From Zancudomyces culisetae (taxonomy: Eukaryota; Kickxellomycota; Harpellomycetes; Harpellales; Legeriomycetaceae): 41,308 nucleotides of DNA. Every line of letters starts with the position of its first letter. The first letter of the stretch is position 1. The notes below the pieces were generated by a model. The model worked only from the letters and a program-made list of their open reading frames with translations. It did not search any database and had not been told where the DNA came from. The stretch spans positions 1 through 41,308 of the forward strand of contig LSSK01001075.1 of assembly GCA_001969505.1 (NCBI GenBank), given 5' to 3'. A program made the translations under genes and the position numbers. Positions 11,074 to 21,588 of this stretch are shown one piece after another.

Positions 11074-12767
11074 CGTGTTTAATGCATACAAGCAACCTAG
11101 ACCAGTATCGGCAAATCGTAAAACCAAACATATGTCTGGTTCAATTTTAAGAGCAAAAGTAGGGAACAGATAAAGTTAGATTACCTAAGATCAACCAGAT
11201 GTATATTGGAGACAATCTATTTTCTTAGTTTTGTTTCATTTGTGAGGCCATATTTATATTGTGTTACATAAAAATGGTCTTTAAATGGTAAAAAATATTT
11301 GAATTAATATAATTTGTATGATGAAGAAGGGTTGAACAAATGTAACTACAAAAGTTAGCAGAAGCTTTAGCCTGGCAATTTTAGCCATTTGTCTTGCATT
11401 TGTTTGTGTATTTTTCAAAACAAGAAAATAGTGCGACCTTCGGTTAGCGGGGGCATTTTTTTCCTAACAAATAAAATACTTTGACGGTCTTTAGCCATAA
11501 AGAGTTGCATTGCACTATGTAATAAAATTTTAGACCTTGGAGTTCAGTTGTGAATGCTTTTACTATTGGAACATTTTAGGGCAAGGTCATATTACAAATA
11601 AAATCGAGTTAAACTAAAAGATTACTGTTTAATTAAAAGGTGCTAGGACGGCTTACGTTAAATCTGATAGCCACAATCATTGATGAAGTCACCCCTCCCT
11701 TGTGTCTAAATTGGATCAGCTATATTTATGTTATAACAAGCGTATATTGGATGTATTTTTCTAATATTCCCGGTTGTTTATTAGTGCTGACGACGTCACT
11801 AGATTCAATTATACTATTCTGTTGCTATGACCAGCTTTTGCTTTTTCTAATTCAATATACTGGATTTGTTGTAACCTGGATGTTAGGCAGTAAGGCTGGA
11901 TACATTTCTGAACCTCTTAAGCTCGGCGCCTCCACTATAGACAGCATTAGAGACCCTAAGTTTCACATGAAAACGATTTTATATTTCAAATGTTGGGAGG
12001 AGTGGAGGTAATGGCTAGAAAAGGAACCTTCGCACGAGTTTCCCAATTTTGTCAAATTTCCAAACCAATGACAATTTGTTTAAACCTTCCTATTTTGTTC
12101 ACAATTTAGGGCTATTATTCGCTATTGAATCATATCATAGTAAACAAAACAAAAAATGGACGAGAAAAAAGCATTACAAAGACAATCTCGAGGCACAAAT
12201 GAAAATTATGTCATGTGCCCATACACTCCCAAGATAATAGTGTTACACCATTTTCTAGGCAAAAACGGCAATACGTGTAGAAAAATTTAGGCTTGATACC
12301 AACCACTACTGGGTCACTGAGTTTTAACAAAATATCAGCATATAACAAGAAAGATGCACAAAAAGGATAGGTAAAACAGCTTTCTATGTATGCGATGATC
12401 TTTTATTATCTCGCCTTCACATCACAAAATCAAAGAAAAAAAGCGAGGATTGTTACTTAATAATTTGGATTATTTGAAAGTTATTTTAATATTTGGTGAC
12501 TGCCTAAATGAGTTGCCGCCATAACTGAGAGGCTGGGTTAATTACCATATATTAAAAACCAACTTTAACTGTGATAGGTCATTCGATTTAAGATTGTAAC
12601 ATCTGTTTTAGCCGTATTGTAAATATAAAATTAAAACTTTCTAGGATATGATTTTACAAACCATCAAGCATAAGCGTGAACTAGAAGAGCAAATCAACTG
12701 AAAGGCAAAGAACTAGTTTTATATCTAATATAGGAGCTTTGTATAATATGTGTGGCAAAAAGCTATT

Positions 12768-13013
12768 TCAAAAATATCCATTGTGTTCAAGCAAAACATG
12801 TTGTGCCAACTGATTTGAAGGTATAAGTGTTTGCTGACACCACCTCCAGGTGCATCTTCTGAGTTCATAATGAGCATCAAATACATGATCCATTAGTGTG
12901 AATGGTCTCAGTATAAATTCCACTAAACATAGGATGCAGCCATATATATCTTTGCTTTTGAGATCAAAGGGAATTTTTTTTGCAATGTAAAACTCTTTTT
13001 CGTTAATTCTCAT
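12768..13013 (-). CDS. Small double C2H2 zinc-finger protein, copy B
   Basis: Single-exon frame of 81 residues, in the same orientation as copy A 3.1 kb away. It has the same two motifs with identical spacing: C-x2-C-x13-H-x4-H and C-x4-C-x12-H-x4-H. The N-terminal extension before the first finger is about 13 residues longer than in copy A. DNA identity persists across the paralogous segment, for example CATGATCCAT in both plus strands (9560s and 12890s). I infer an old tandem duplication with both products kept under constraint on the metal ligands. The function is unknown. Confidence 0.55.
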   Translation of the reverse strand: MRINEKEFYIAKKIPFDLKSKDIYGCILCLVEFILRPFTLMDHVFDAHYELRRCTWRWCQQTLIPSNQLAQHVLLEHNGYF

Positions 13014-13849
13014 TTTAGATTTTAAATTTTAGACCTTAGGTTCTGTTTTCACTAATTCATGTTGTTTGTTTTCAGCCTAGATATTATGCAAAAGTACACG
13101 TATAAATGAAATAAACTTTATCTATGCGTTTGATGCAATACAGAAAATGCCCGTATTTAAAAGAATAGTGTTGCCACAGTGGATTTACTCGACTTTTTTT
13201 AAATAGATAAAGGCGATGCCACACGCAGTCTAATGAAGGAAGAAGGAAGTGGCAGGTGGGGGGGGATGGGTAAATGGGAGCCATATTTATACGTTTTCTG
13301 GTGTTTGTTATTGCTCACAAGCTGCAGGAAATGTAATAGAGGGGTTAAAGTCGTAAATTGAGGTTTTACTGCTATATTTCACAGACATTTACATCCAAAA
13401 ACGAAAGCGGTTACCAAGAAATGAAATGATGTAGCCAAAAATTTATGACCTTTTGAAAAAAAAGCATGATGGTTGTGGAGGCATATCAGGTGGGAGATTG
13501 TATGAAAAATAATTTTCATTGCATCATAATTCGAGAGATTGTTGAAGTGTAAATCCAAAAGCTAAGCCCACTAATACTTCACTTGTTTATAATCTGTAAA
13601 CTCGATGTATTGGTATTGTTGTATAGAACTACATAAAAGAAGCATTCAGCCAGGGTAAAAAGTCAAAATTTATATAACGAATCCATCAAATACTCTACCT
13701 TTAAAAGTAGGTGCAAGTCTTATCTCGGTATCATCATAAGATGTAGGTATCACATGTTGACAAGATGTTTAAGCTCCTTTTTATACTATCAGGAGGATCT
13801 AAGTCCTATCTTTTAAAAGAGGCAAAATGTTTACTAGAAAATCAGATGC
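13014..13849. other. Intergenic between zinc-finger copy B and CDC27
   Basis: AT-rich with a G-rich patch near 13255-13265. No supported gene. It contains the 3' flank of CDC27 and the promoter of zinc-finger copy B. Confidence 0.55.
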
Positions 13850-16800
13850 TTACAAAAACTCCAAACAGTTTTCAATAGTATTGTCAGCATATCTGGTAGC
13901 ATTAAACATTTCTAACCATTCATCACGGCCAAAGATAAAAGCGTCATCATTAATATTATTAGTATGGCTGTCACCACCTATACCATTGTGTGATGGCTCG
14001 TTGGTATGAGTGTATGAGGAAGAAAAACTATCATCAGCTTCTATCAGGCCCAGGTAATGTACAATCTCTTCTCTGCCACCACTATATATACTGTCGTAGT
14101 GTTCATCGTTTTTATAACTGGTGTGAGTAGCGGTATTGTTAGTATCTTTTTCCTGGCTATTCCAAGCCGGTAGCTCAGGTGTAGGTAGTAGTTGGTAGCT
14201 GGACATAAAGTGTTTGTATGCCAAATCAAGCAGTCCTAACTTGTAACACGACTTTGCAAGTAATAAGGTTAGTTCATACGATGTCGTGTAGGCAATGCAA
14301 CCAAGCGCCTCAAGACGTGGTAAGTTGGTGATTAGATTAGCACATTTCATATAGTGGTTATTTTTGTAATACAACTCGCAGACCCCTGTTACAATATGTA
14401 AATTTATAGCACTGTTGAACATGTTAGAGTTTAAAACGCTAGCCGTTACATACAATTCGAGGGCTTTGTTAAAATCTTTTGAAGAGATGACTAAGGCCAA
14501 TGAGCAGTACAGCATGGGGTTAGAGCTATTTTTAGAAATGGCGTGCTCAAGGTACTTTTTACTCAAAGAGCTTTTAAAAGTCTGTAGATAAACCATACCA
14601 AGTCCATAGTACGCGTTGTACATGGATGGTGACTGATACATCGCTCTGCTATAGGCGAAAACTGCCAATTCATATGCTTTAAGAGTGCTGAACTCATGCC
14701 CAAGAAGTGTATAAATGTAAGCAATACAGTCGTTTTTGTAAATCCACGGTTTAGAAGAGCTTGTATACCCAGCTTGGTCATGTTTGTTGATACTGTAAAT
14801 CTCTGAAGCTAGGTCTTTAAGATCCAACCTGTCTTCAAGATTGTTTTGATTGCTACCGCTATAATCCTCGTGAGTATTTTTTGCGGTTTCATTTTCAATA
14901 ATACATAGCTTTAGTTCTTGTGTATCAAAAGTAGATTTTTGCAAATGTTTGTTGTACAAATATTTGAGTGCATTGATAAACGCATAAATAGAGCATTTAA
15001 TTTTGCCGTTAAGAGAGCCCAAGTTTCCTAAACACACCCAGTATAAATAGCTATCATCTAACCCTCTGTTTTCCATGGCTGTAAGTAAAGAATGCATAGC
15101 CAATTTATCACCAAGATGCCACAAGATGCTGGATTCGTATATATTTACACCAAAATTCCTGTTAAACCCAAGTCTATTGAGCTCTGTGAAATAAGTGGAC
15201 GCTTGAGAGTATAACCCCCTTTCAAAATCCATTTTAGAATACAGCCCGAGAACCAAGCCTGAATTTATTAGCGGTGAATAGTCATCGAGGGATGTGAGTT
15301 TGTCAAGTTCCAAAACCATTTGCTTATACTTATATGAATGCAAAAATGCCATCGATTTAAACAAAATCATTGAAGTTGCTACAACCTTGCTTAGCTCACA
15401 TGTCTTTTTGGTATATTCAGCATAGAGTCCAAGCATTGGTGTCATCCGGTTTCGACGCCTTTTAGCGCCGGAAACTGTACCACGGGTTCGTTCGCAACGG
15501 CTGTTTTCAATACCCGTGTTGTTACTGGGTGTTTGGTCATTATCCTTTTTGGTATTATTCTTCCTGTCATTAATGTTGCAGATGGTATCGTTTTCGTACA
15601 TGTTTTTTTTATACCCATCCTTAAGAGCAGGATCCCCATTTTTTACAAGCTTCTCCTTTCTTTTTTTCGATAGTGCGCTACAACTATCACGAAATGTAGA
15701 GCAGCGCTCGACTAAATAGTCAAACTTTTCATTTATCAACATTCCCTCTATAGCACTAAGACTCATATTATTGTGTTCCACAGCCTCTTGATAAAAATCT
15801 AACGATTTTCGTTTGATTCCTAATGCGGTAAATGTTTGAGCTAAGTTTATTAAAACTGTGCTATATTCAGGTACATTTGGCTCAGCTTTGTGGCCTTCGA
15901 GAATTTTTATTTCGTTTTGGCCTAGAGTGCGTTCGCCAGGCTGTATACTTTCGTGAGTATAATCAGCACCATATTTACCACCAACAATATTAATATCATT
16001 ATTAGTAGAAGTGTCTGAGTTTTTTGGACCAGTAGATGTGCATTCATAATCTTCAGCACCGTATCTCAATGCGCCGTAGTACTCTTTTAGTATCTCTAAC
16101 ACCGATTTTGCGTCTGCATGTCTATTGGTATTTGAGGCCGCTTTGCTATATAGCCAAAGAGTTTTTAAAAGCAGTTTCAGTTGCCTTAGTATGTATTTGC
16201 GAATCTCGTGTCTTAATTTAACCTTATTGTTGATATTTGCATTAAATGGTTGTGTTGTGTTTTCTATCCCCCTTGATTCGCTATTCTTTTCGGTGTTTCC
16301 AAAAAAACTGTCCACAATTTGGTTTAAATCGCACTGATTGAATAGATTAAACTGCCCAAGCTTCTGAAGAATATAGTATTCATAGCTGTTAGAAAACCCC
16401 TTGTTTCTGACTTTCATACGGATAAATTCACGATCGTTCAGGTCGGAACAAAAATTAGGCCAAGACGTAAAGGTTTGATCAAATGCTGCATCCATGAGTG
16501 TTGCGGTGGTATTTGTAGCAGATCTTTTGGGCATTTTTAGTCCTTTATCAAGATTTCTCAAATCATTAAGCAATTGGTATAAGTTAGATACTTTTTTTTT
16601 GATTAAAAGTGCGTCAACAAACAGGTTTTTCAACAAAAGGTAAGCAGTATTGAATTCACAGGCGGAGAAGTAGGCATTCGCCAACCAGTAGATGCTTTGT
16701 AAATCGTTCTCAGAACAAATTGAGACGGGATTTTGCTTATTATTCTTGTTTTTAGAAAGTTTATAAGCATCATTGGAAGCTCGACTTTTTAGATGGAAAA

Positions 16801-16924
16801 AAACCGTCCCTGATTTGTTAAATAGTCCAAAGTATATCTCGGCATAATAAATGGCATCGGTATATAGATACTGATTGAGAAAGTATTCGATCAACCTTTC
16901 GTAGTATATTCTCTTTTTGTCCAT
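13850..16924 (-). CDS. CDC27: Anaphase-promoting complex subunit 3 (CDC27), TPR protein
   Basis: Uninterrupted frame of 1024 residues, longer than the roughly 760-830 of yeast or human CDC27. The N-terminus (residues 5-110) matches the family's dimerising TPR start (LNQYLYTDAIYYAE). The middle, about 200-520, is expanded with Asn/Asp/Lys-rich linkers and a basic patch (AKRRRNR). The C-terminal TPR superhelix begins near residue 550 with YESSILWHLGDKLAMHSLL. It contains the CDC27 hallmark YTLLGHEF (about residue 740) followed by YNAYYGLGMVYLQ. In the APC/C, CDC27 dimers bind the Ile-Arg tails of the coactivators CDC20 and CDH1 and of APC10. Another APC TPR subunit lies 6 kb away in convergent orientation. 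The protein is divergent in its linkers, but the C-terminal motifs make the identification secure. Confidence 0.88.
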   Translation of the reverse strand: MDKKRIYYERLIEYFLNQYLYTDAIYYAEIYFGLFNKSGTVFFHLKSRASNDAYKLSKNKNNKQNPVSICSENDLQSIYWLANAYFSACEFNTAYLLLKNLFVDALLIKKKVSNLYQLLNDLRNLDKGLKMPKRSATNTTATLMDAAFDQTFTSWPNFCSDLNDREFIRMKVRNKGFSNSYEYYILQKLGQFNLFNQCDLNQIVDSFFGNTEKNSESRGIENTTQPFNANINNKVKLRHEIRKYILRQLKLLLKTLWLYSKAASNTNRHADAKSVLEILKEYYGALRYGAEDYECTSTGPKNSDTSTNNDINIVGGKYGADYTHESIQPGERTLGQNEIKILEGHKAEPNVPEYSTVLINLAQTFTALGIKRKSLDFYQEAVEHNNMSLSAIEGMLINEKFDYLVERCSTFRDSCSALSKKRKEKLVKNGDPALKDGYKKNMYENDTICNINDRKNNTKKDNDQTPSNNTGIENSRCERTRGTVSGAKRRRNRMTPMLGLYAEYTKKTCELSKVVATSMILFKSMAFLHSYKYKQMVLELDKLTSLDDYSPLINSGLVLGLYSKMDFERGLYSQASTYFTELNRLGFNRNFGVNIYESSILWHLGDKLAMHSLLTAMENRGLDDSYLYWVCLGNLGSLNGKIKCSIYAFINALKYLYNKHLQKSTFDTQELKLCIIENETAKNTHEDYSGSNQNNLEDRLDLKDLASEIYSINKHDQAGYTSSSKPWIYKNDCIAYIYTLLGHEFSTLKAYELAVFAYSRAMYQSPSMYNAYYGLGMVYLQTFKSSLSKKYLEHAISKNSSNPMLYCSLALVISSKDFNKALELYVTASVLNSNMFNSAINLHIVTGVCELYYKNNHYMKCANLITNLPRLEALGCIAYTTSYELTLLLAKSCYKLGLLDLAYKHFMSSYQLLPTPELPAWNSQEKDTNNTATHTSYKNDEHYDSIYSGGREEIVHYLGLIEADDSFSSSYTHTNEPSHNGIGGDSHTNNINDDAFIFGRDEWLEMFNATRYADNTIENCLEFL

Positions 16925-17992
16925 ATTTTTCTCGTGCTTTTGATTTACTCCTACCCTTGTTTTTATTCTTTCTTCTGCTCTTATTATCAGTTTTATTTTT
17001 TCAAGTATTGAATTCGTATTAGTCGCTAGAAGTGCTGGTAAGGGAGGAGAGGTTCTGCCAGAAAAGATGGTAGTATGTGAAAGACGAGTCAGTTGTATAC
17101 CTCCTCAACACATTAGCGTGTTTAAGTTATTTTCTAGCTGTTTTATATCTGTATATAGCTACATGAAGGGTATAGTTGCTAATTTTATTAACAAAATAGT
17201 GCTAAGATGGGTCTTCTATTATCATGGAATAGTGTTGTATTGTGGTATTCCATTTGTAATTCAAATAACAGTTCAATGCTACCATTGGCTGTCTGTATTT
17301 ACTTTTTTTTGATAACTTTTACTTGCCTTTGTTTGTTTCTTATTCCATTATTTTTTCTTAGGGAAAATGTCAGACGCAAAGAGGGTTGTTTTGGTTGCAA
17401 TTTCCAAACATCCCCCCCCAAATTCCAAATCCTATTTCACAAACAAAACTGCATTTACAAAATATTAACAAGCCAATAGATTGTATCAATTGATGATCAC
17501 AATCTGTCCTTGCATATAGTTTCCTTTCGTTTCTTTCTCTCCCTACCCATTAATTTGATGTTGGCTGAGGAGAAGAGCAAACCAAACAGAATGTCGTTAG
17601 TGATTGAACACTCCACTAAATTTCTTGGCCAAGAATACAAAAAAGAATTGGTGAATTTCGAAATTTGACTTCAATCCCAATTGCCACAAACAAATGAGAA
17701 AAGAGCTCCTGATAATAACCCGAATCAGGTGCTTGAGTTAAGCTGCCAGGTAAGAGGTTACGCAGCAATTCAATTTCAACACAAATATAGCTCGATTTCA
17801 CTATTGTATTTTACTATTGGCTATGGTCAAGCTATATGGTTTCATCCAGCTACGTAAAAACACAAATAAAGTTGTGATATGTTTAGTTGAAGGTTGACAT
17901 TTATTTCGTTACTATAGCTGATAGCAATAATTAGACTAACTACTTTAAAGTCGGCAACAGGAAAAAACCTGAAATATAATCAATATAGAAAG
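16925..17992. other. Divergent promoter region between CDC27 and UBE3A
   Basis: About 1.07 kb between two head-to-head genes. Pyrimidine-rich tracts lie on the plus strand just upstream of the CDC27 start (16935-17000). No coding sequence or RNA gene is supported. Confidence 0.6.
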
Positions 17993-20900
17993 ATGGAAGG
18001 GGGAAATATGTTGGAGCCAGAAATGCTGATTACCGGGCAGCAACGGAAAAGGATTATTGAAAAGCTTGAACATTACAAAGAAAGGTATGGATCCAAGTTT
18101 GGGCAGTTTCCTTCTATTAATTTCTTTGTTTTGCTATTTGTTTTAGTTTCCAAAAAAAGGTGTATGAGATTATGATAATTCAAAGTCGGATGTTTTAGTG
18201 GTAATTGTTCTTAAAATTTTAGCAGCAACAACTAATCAGAAAAAAAAATGAAATGAAAAAAACTAAATAGGTTTGAAGTTCAGTTGACAAAAGGTTGTGG
18301 TTCCCCAAAATGTTACTCAAAATACTGTAAGAAAGATGCGGAATGTAACACAACTTCCAACATGGTTAATAAAATGAATAAAACCCAGATACAAGAATTG
18401 GCATTGCGGCTGGCGATTGAAAAGATGATGTCGGGTAGAAGCGGTAACACCGAGGCAGTGCAAACAGAGGGGAGTTATACCAACGAAAATAAAGAACTGA
18501 ATGAGGATGGATATGCGTATACCTGCAAATACAGGGGTCTGGAAATGGAACCGCATGTCGATATCCTATCGGGTAGCACTGTATCCGGTTTTGGTAATAT
18601 TGAGAAGGTAAGCAAAGAAGGAAATGAACAAGAAAAGGATGAAGAAATGTGTGAATGTAAAGGCAAAGCACATAGAGAGGTAAAAGGTCTGGAAAGTATC
18701 ATCGGCTGTTTGTTAAATCAGAATACCAGCAAGAGCAATGATGGTAACAAAACAAAGACGGAAGTATCGCAATTAAAGACGGAATCTATAAACAAAAAGG
18801 AGATGGATACGAAAGCCGTAGGGAGAGTTAGTAGAAAAGACGAAATAATGATTAGAGCAATTAGGGTAATATTGGGAAAAGTTGAAAATCTAGTAGCTAG
18901 TTTCAATGGGGAGGGTGGAAAGGGAAATAAAACGGAAATAGAGGGATGGATTCAGATAGATAAGGCCGAGAAATTTGGTAAAATGGTTGGAAAATATAGA
19001 GAAGAGGTGATAAGGGGGTTGGAAAGGATAGAGCTGGGGTTGTATGTACGCGCAGAAAAGGATGCGATTGTTAAGGCAATTATTATTCAAGGAGCGATGG
19101 ATAAAAGCAAAGAAAACAAAAAAAGAGAGGAAAAGGATAATCAAATAAAGAAAATGGAGCTGGATGAAAGGGAGCAGATCATCATGGGAAGAATGGTGTG
19201 TAGGTGGAGACAGCAGTATTGCGGCGAGGACAAGCAAAAAGAGGAAGCTAAGTTTCGAGCAGAAGTAGAAATGGTTATTGGTAAAGTTAGTATAGAAACA
19301 AATAGACAAATAGTCAGACTGGTGAAGCGGGAGCTCGATAGGCTAGTAAGTGGGTTTGTATATAACAGCTACAATGACAAGGAGGAGGAGAATAAGCTGA
19401 AGCGGGATCGCGAAGGCAAATATCTGGCACAACTCATAGAGGTGCAGAAGATAGTATATGAACTAAATAGACGGTCCCGACGGATCCCCGACAGCGACTT
19501 CGAGCTGGAACAGTTTATGGACGATATTTACTGGGAAAAACAGGTGCAAGATAACAACATGGCCAACAACAAAAAGTACACGAACCACCGGGCTGCTGAT
19601 AGATTCCGGGTGCTAGACTATCCATTTTTGTTCAGTGACAAGCTGAAGGCTACGATTATGCGAATTGAGGTGCATGAAGGAATGAAGGAGAAGTATTTAG
19701 CCGCATTCAGCCGGCTGGGTAGAATGGGACAGCTGCGCAAGATCAAAGGTATTGACTCGTTGGTCGACGAAAAAACACCTAGTGAGAAATACTACAATAA
19801 CGACCGGATCTACGCGCTGCTGCGCGGTACACATACTTGGGAGTTTAGTGAAACGTACAAACGGCAAATCAAGTTGGCGTCTGAGCCATTTTGTGTTCTT
19901 GGCGTGCGCAGGCAAAATATCGTCCGAGATACATTCAACATGCTACGTGCAAACAAGCACCGTCTACAGTATCCCTTTAAAGTGCGTTTCGTCGATAGTG
20001 GCGAGGACGGTGTCGACATGGGTGGCGTTACCAAGGAGTTCTTCAATCTGTTTTTTTCATCCGTCTTTGATCCAATTCTAGGTCTGTTTCTCCATCCTGA
20101 GCCAGATTCCACCCTTCTGATGCCCAATGGTGCCGTCAGCCGCGAATACTTGCCCGAGTATGAGCTCATTGGTTGTATGCTTGGTCTTGCTCTAGTAAAC
20201 CGCGTTGTGCTTGATGACCAACTTGTTGCGCCTCTATCAAGAATCCTGACCGACAATATCTGCTCCAGCAACAAATATTCCTTCGAAGACATGACTAATA
20301 CCTGGGATGCCAACTCCTGGCTAACATACTGCGCCTCTACTTATCCCACCCTAACTAAGGGCCTCAGAGCTCTTCTTGAATACTCTGACGATGCTGGTGA
20401 TTTTCAGGACGTCTTTTGCCAAACTTGGTCAATAACATTGGCTGATCCCTTTGGTTCCAGAACCCGTCGTTACCTTGACAAATCCGATATACTTCCCTTT
20501 GATCCTACTCGCATCATCAACATCCCACTCATTCCTAACGGCTCAAATATTTTTGTCGATATTTCTTCTCGTCATCATTTTGTCGTTGAATATCTCAAAT
20601 TCTCTGTCCTCACCGACCTATTCGACATATACTCCGCCATCCACTCAGGCTTTGTCTATGTCACTTCTATGACTCACTTTGTCTCAAAGATCCCCGACCT
20701 ATCCTCATTCCTGTTTGGTGACCTTTCAACCACCGTTCCTCTAGACCTGGACCAGTGGAAAGCTATTACTGCCTATGACAATGGCTACCATCCCTCTCAC
20801 CCAACAGTCGTTGCCTTCTGGGACGTTCTTTCTCAGTTTGACGAATCCCAAAGACGAAATCTCTTGGCCTTTGTCACCGCTAGCTCCAGGCTTCCGCTCA

Positions 20901-21115
20901 ATGGTTTCTCCTCGCTGACCTTTGTCATCCAAAAGAATGGTGATGGTGCACTATCCCCCGATGAGACTAACCACTCGAACCCTGCTCTCTACAGATTGCC
21001 TACTTCTCTGACTTGCTTTAATCGCTTGCTCCTCCCTGATTACCCCAACCACTTAATTCTCAAAGATAGATTACAGCTCGCCATCCAAAATTGCCTGGGT
21101 TTCGGTCTTGTTTAG
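17993..21115 (+). CDS. UBE3A: HECT E3 ubiquitin ligase, UBE3A/E6AP type with AZUL finger
   Basis: Two exons (17993-18084 and 18271-21115) give 978 residues. The intron interrupts the N-terminal AZUL finger: [15 protein letters not shown] joins [14 protein letters not shown], with cysteines C-x4-C-x4-C at residues 40, 45 and 50. This combination of AZUL plus HECT is specific to UBE3A. Residues of about 90-480 are Lys/Glu-rich and poorly conserved. The HECT domain (about 640-978) shows [17 protein letters not shown], the E2-binding N-lobe, [14 protein letters not shown] and the thioester-forming Cys946 in [16 protein letters not shown]. The C-terminal GFGLV parallels the E6AP tail GFGML. It should accept ubiquitin from an E2 and transfer it to substrate lysines. 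The expected fourth AZUL zinc ligand is not at its usual spacing. The stop codon overlaps that of UBC9 on the other strand. Plus-strand composition flips from purine-rich to pyrimidine-rich inside this frame. Confidence 0.88.
21017..21022 (-). terminator. Candidate poly(A) signal for UBC9 (ATTAAA on minus strand)
   Basis: ATTAAA on the minus strand about 90 nt beyond the UBC9 stop, within the UBE3A coding sequence. It is a sequence match only, and short AT-rich hexamers occur by chance here. Confidence 0.3.
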
Positions 21116-21588
21116 ACCGGTCGAAACTGTTTTGCTTGCTCCCGCACTCTTTCTTCGTATTGCACTCGGTTTTTTCTATACAGATGATACGCGTCTGCCT
21201 GCGCTGGATCGTTATTATTTGGCTCATCCAATAAATTCTGGATCCCGAGCAGTATATTCTTAACAGTAATTCCTGGTCTCCACCCTTTCTCTTCGTTCAG
21301 AATCGATAGACACACAGTACCCGAAGGAAACACATTTGGATGAAACAATGGGGGCCGGAACTGACATTTTGGTGGCTTCGACGGATACTCGCTCGGGAAA
21401 AGTAACACACATTTATACAGTCCCTGCTCCCAAATCGTGTCTTTCTTTCCTGGAATTCCACACTCCCATTCATATAGATTGAGTTGTCCGTCTTTACCTT
21501 TGGTGGGTTTGGCATAAAACCCGAAAGGATGATCTTTTCTCCACTGTTTTCTTTCCTCTATTAGCCGCGTTTCACCAACTTTTGACAT
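21112..21588 (-). CDS. UBC9: SUMO-conjugating enzyme E2 UBC9
   Basis: Intronless frame of 158 residues, the same length as human UBC9 and collinear with it. Diagnostic features are [13 protein letters not shown] at the N-terminus (SUMO/E1 contact helix), the HPN motif in [17 protein letters not shown] with catalytic Cys93, and the NEPN-like [10 protein letters not shown] loop that contacts substrate consensus motifs. It accepts SUMO from the AOS1-UBA2 E1 and passes it to psi-K-x-E lysines in the nucleus. The gene converges on UBE3A: the two coding regions share four bases and the stop codons share two, so the 3' UTRs must be antisense to each other's coding sequence. Confidence 0.96.
   Translation of the reverse strand: MSKVGETRLIEERKQWRKDHPFGFYAKPTKGKDGQLNLYEWECGIPGKKDTIWEQGLYKCVLLFPSEYPSKPPKCQFRPPLFHPNVFPSGTVCLSILNEEKGWRPGITVKNILLGIQNLLDEPNNNDPAQADAYHLYRKNRVQYEERVREQAKQFRPV
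21230..21235 (+). terminator. Candidate poly(A) signal for UBE3A (AATAAA)
   Basis: AATAAA on the plus strand about 115 nt beyond the UBE3A stop, inside the antisense of UBC9. If it is used, the UBE3A 3' UTR would be short and wholly antisense to UBC9 coding sequence. Confidence 0.35.

Larger units (their letters stand above)
9650..12767. other. Long gene-poor interval between the two zinc-finger genes
   Basis: Three kilobases of AT-rich sequence with homopolymer T/A runs. Only weak candidates occur: a lysine/arginine-rich minus-strand frame at 9729-9908, a 60-codon plus-strand frame at 10891-11073, and a hydrophobic plus-strand frame at 11640-12011 with no ATG at its start. None can be tied to a known family. 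I found no third zinc-finger copy. Confidence 0.5.

Noticed and set aside
11640-12011. Hydrophobic 123-codon plus-strand frame
   Set aside because: It opens at a non-ATG codon, has no recognisable domain, and its hydrophobic bias is what AT-rich DNA gives by chance.
13850-16924. CDC16 or CDC23 as identity of the 1024-residue TPR protein
   Set aside because: YTLLGHEF followed by YNAYYGLGMVY and the ILWHL segment are CDC27 features.
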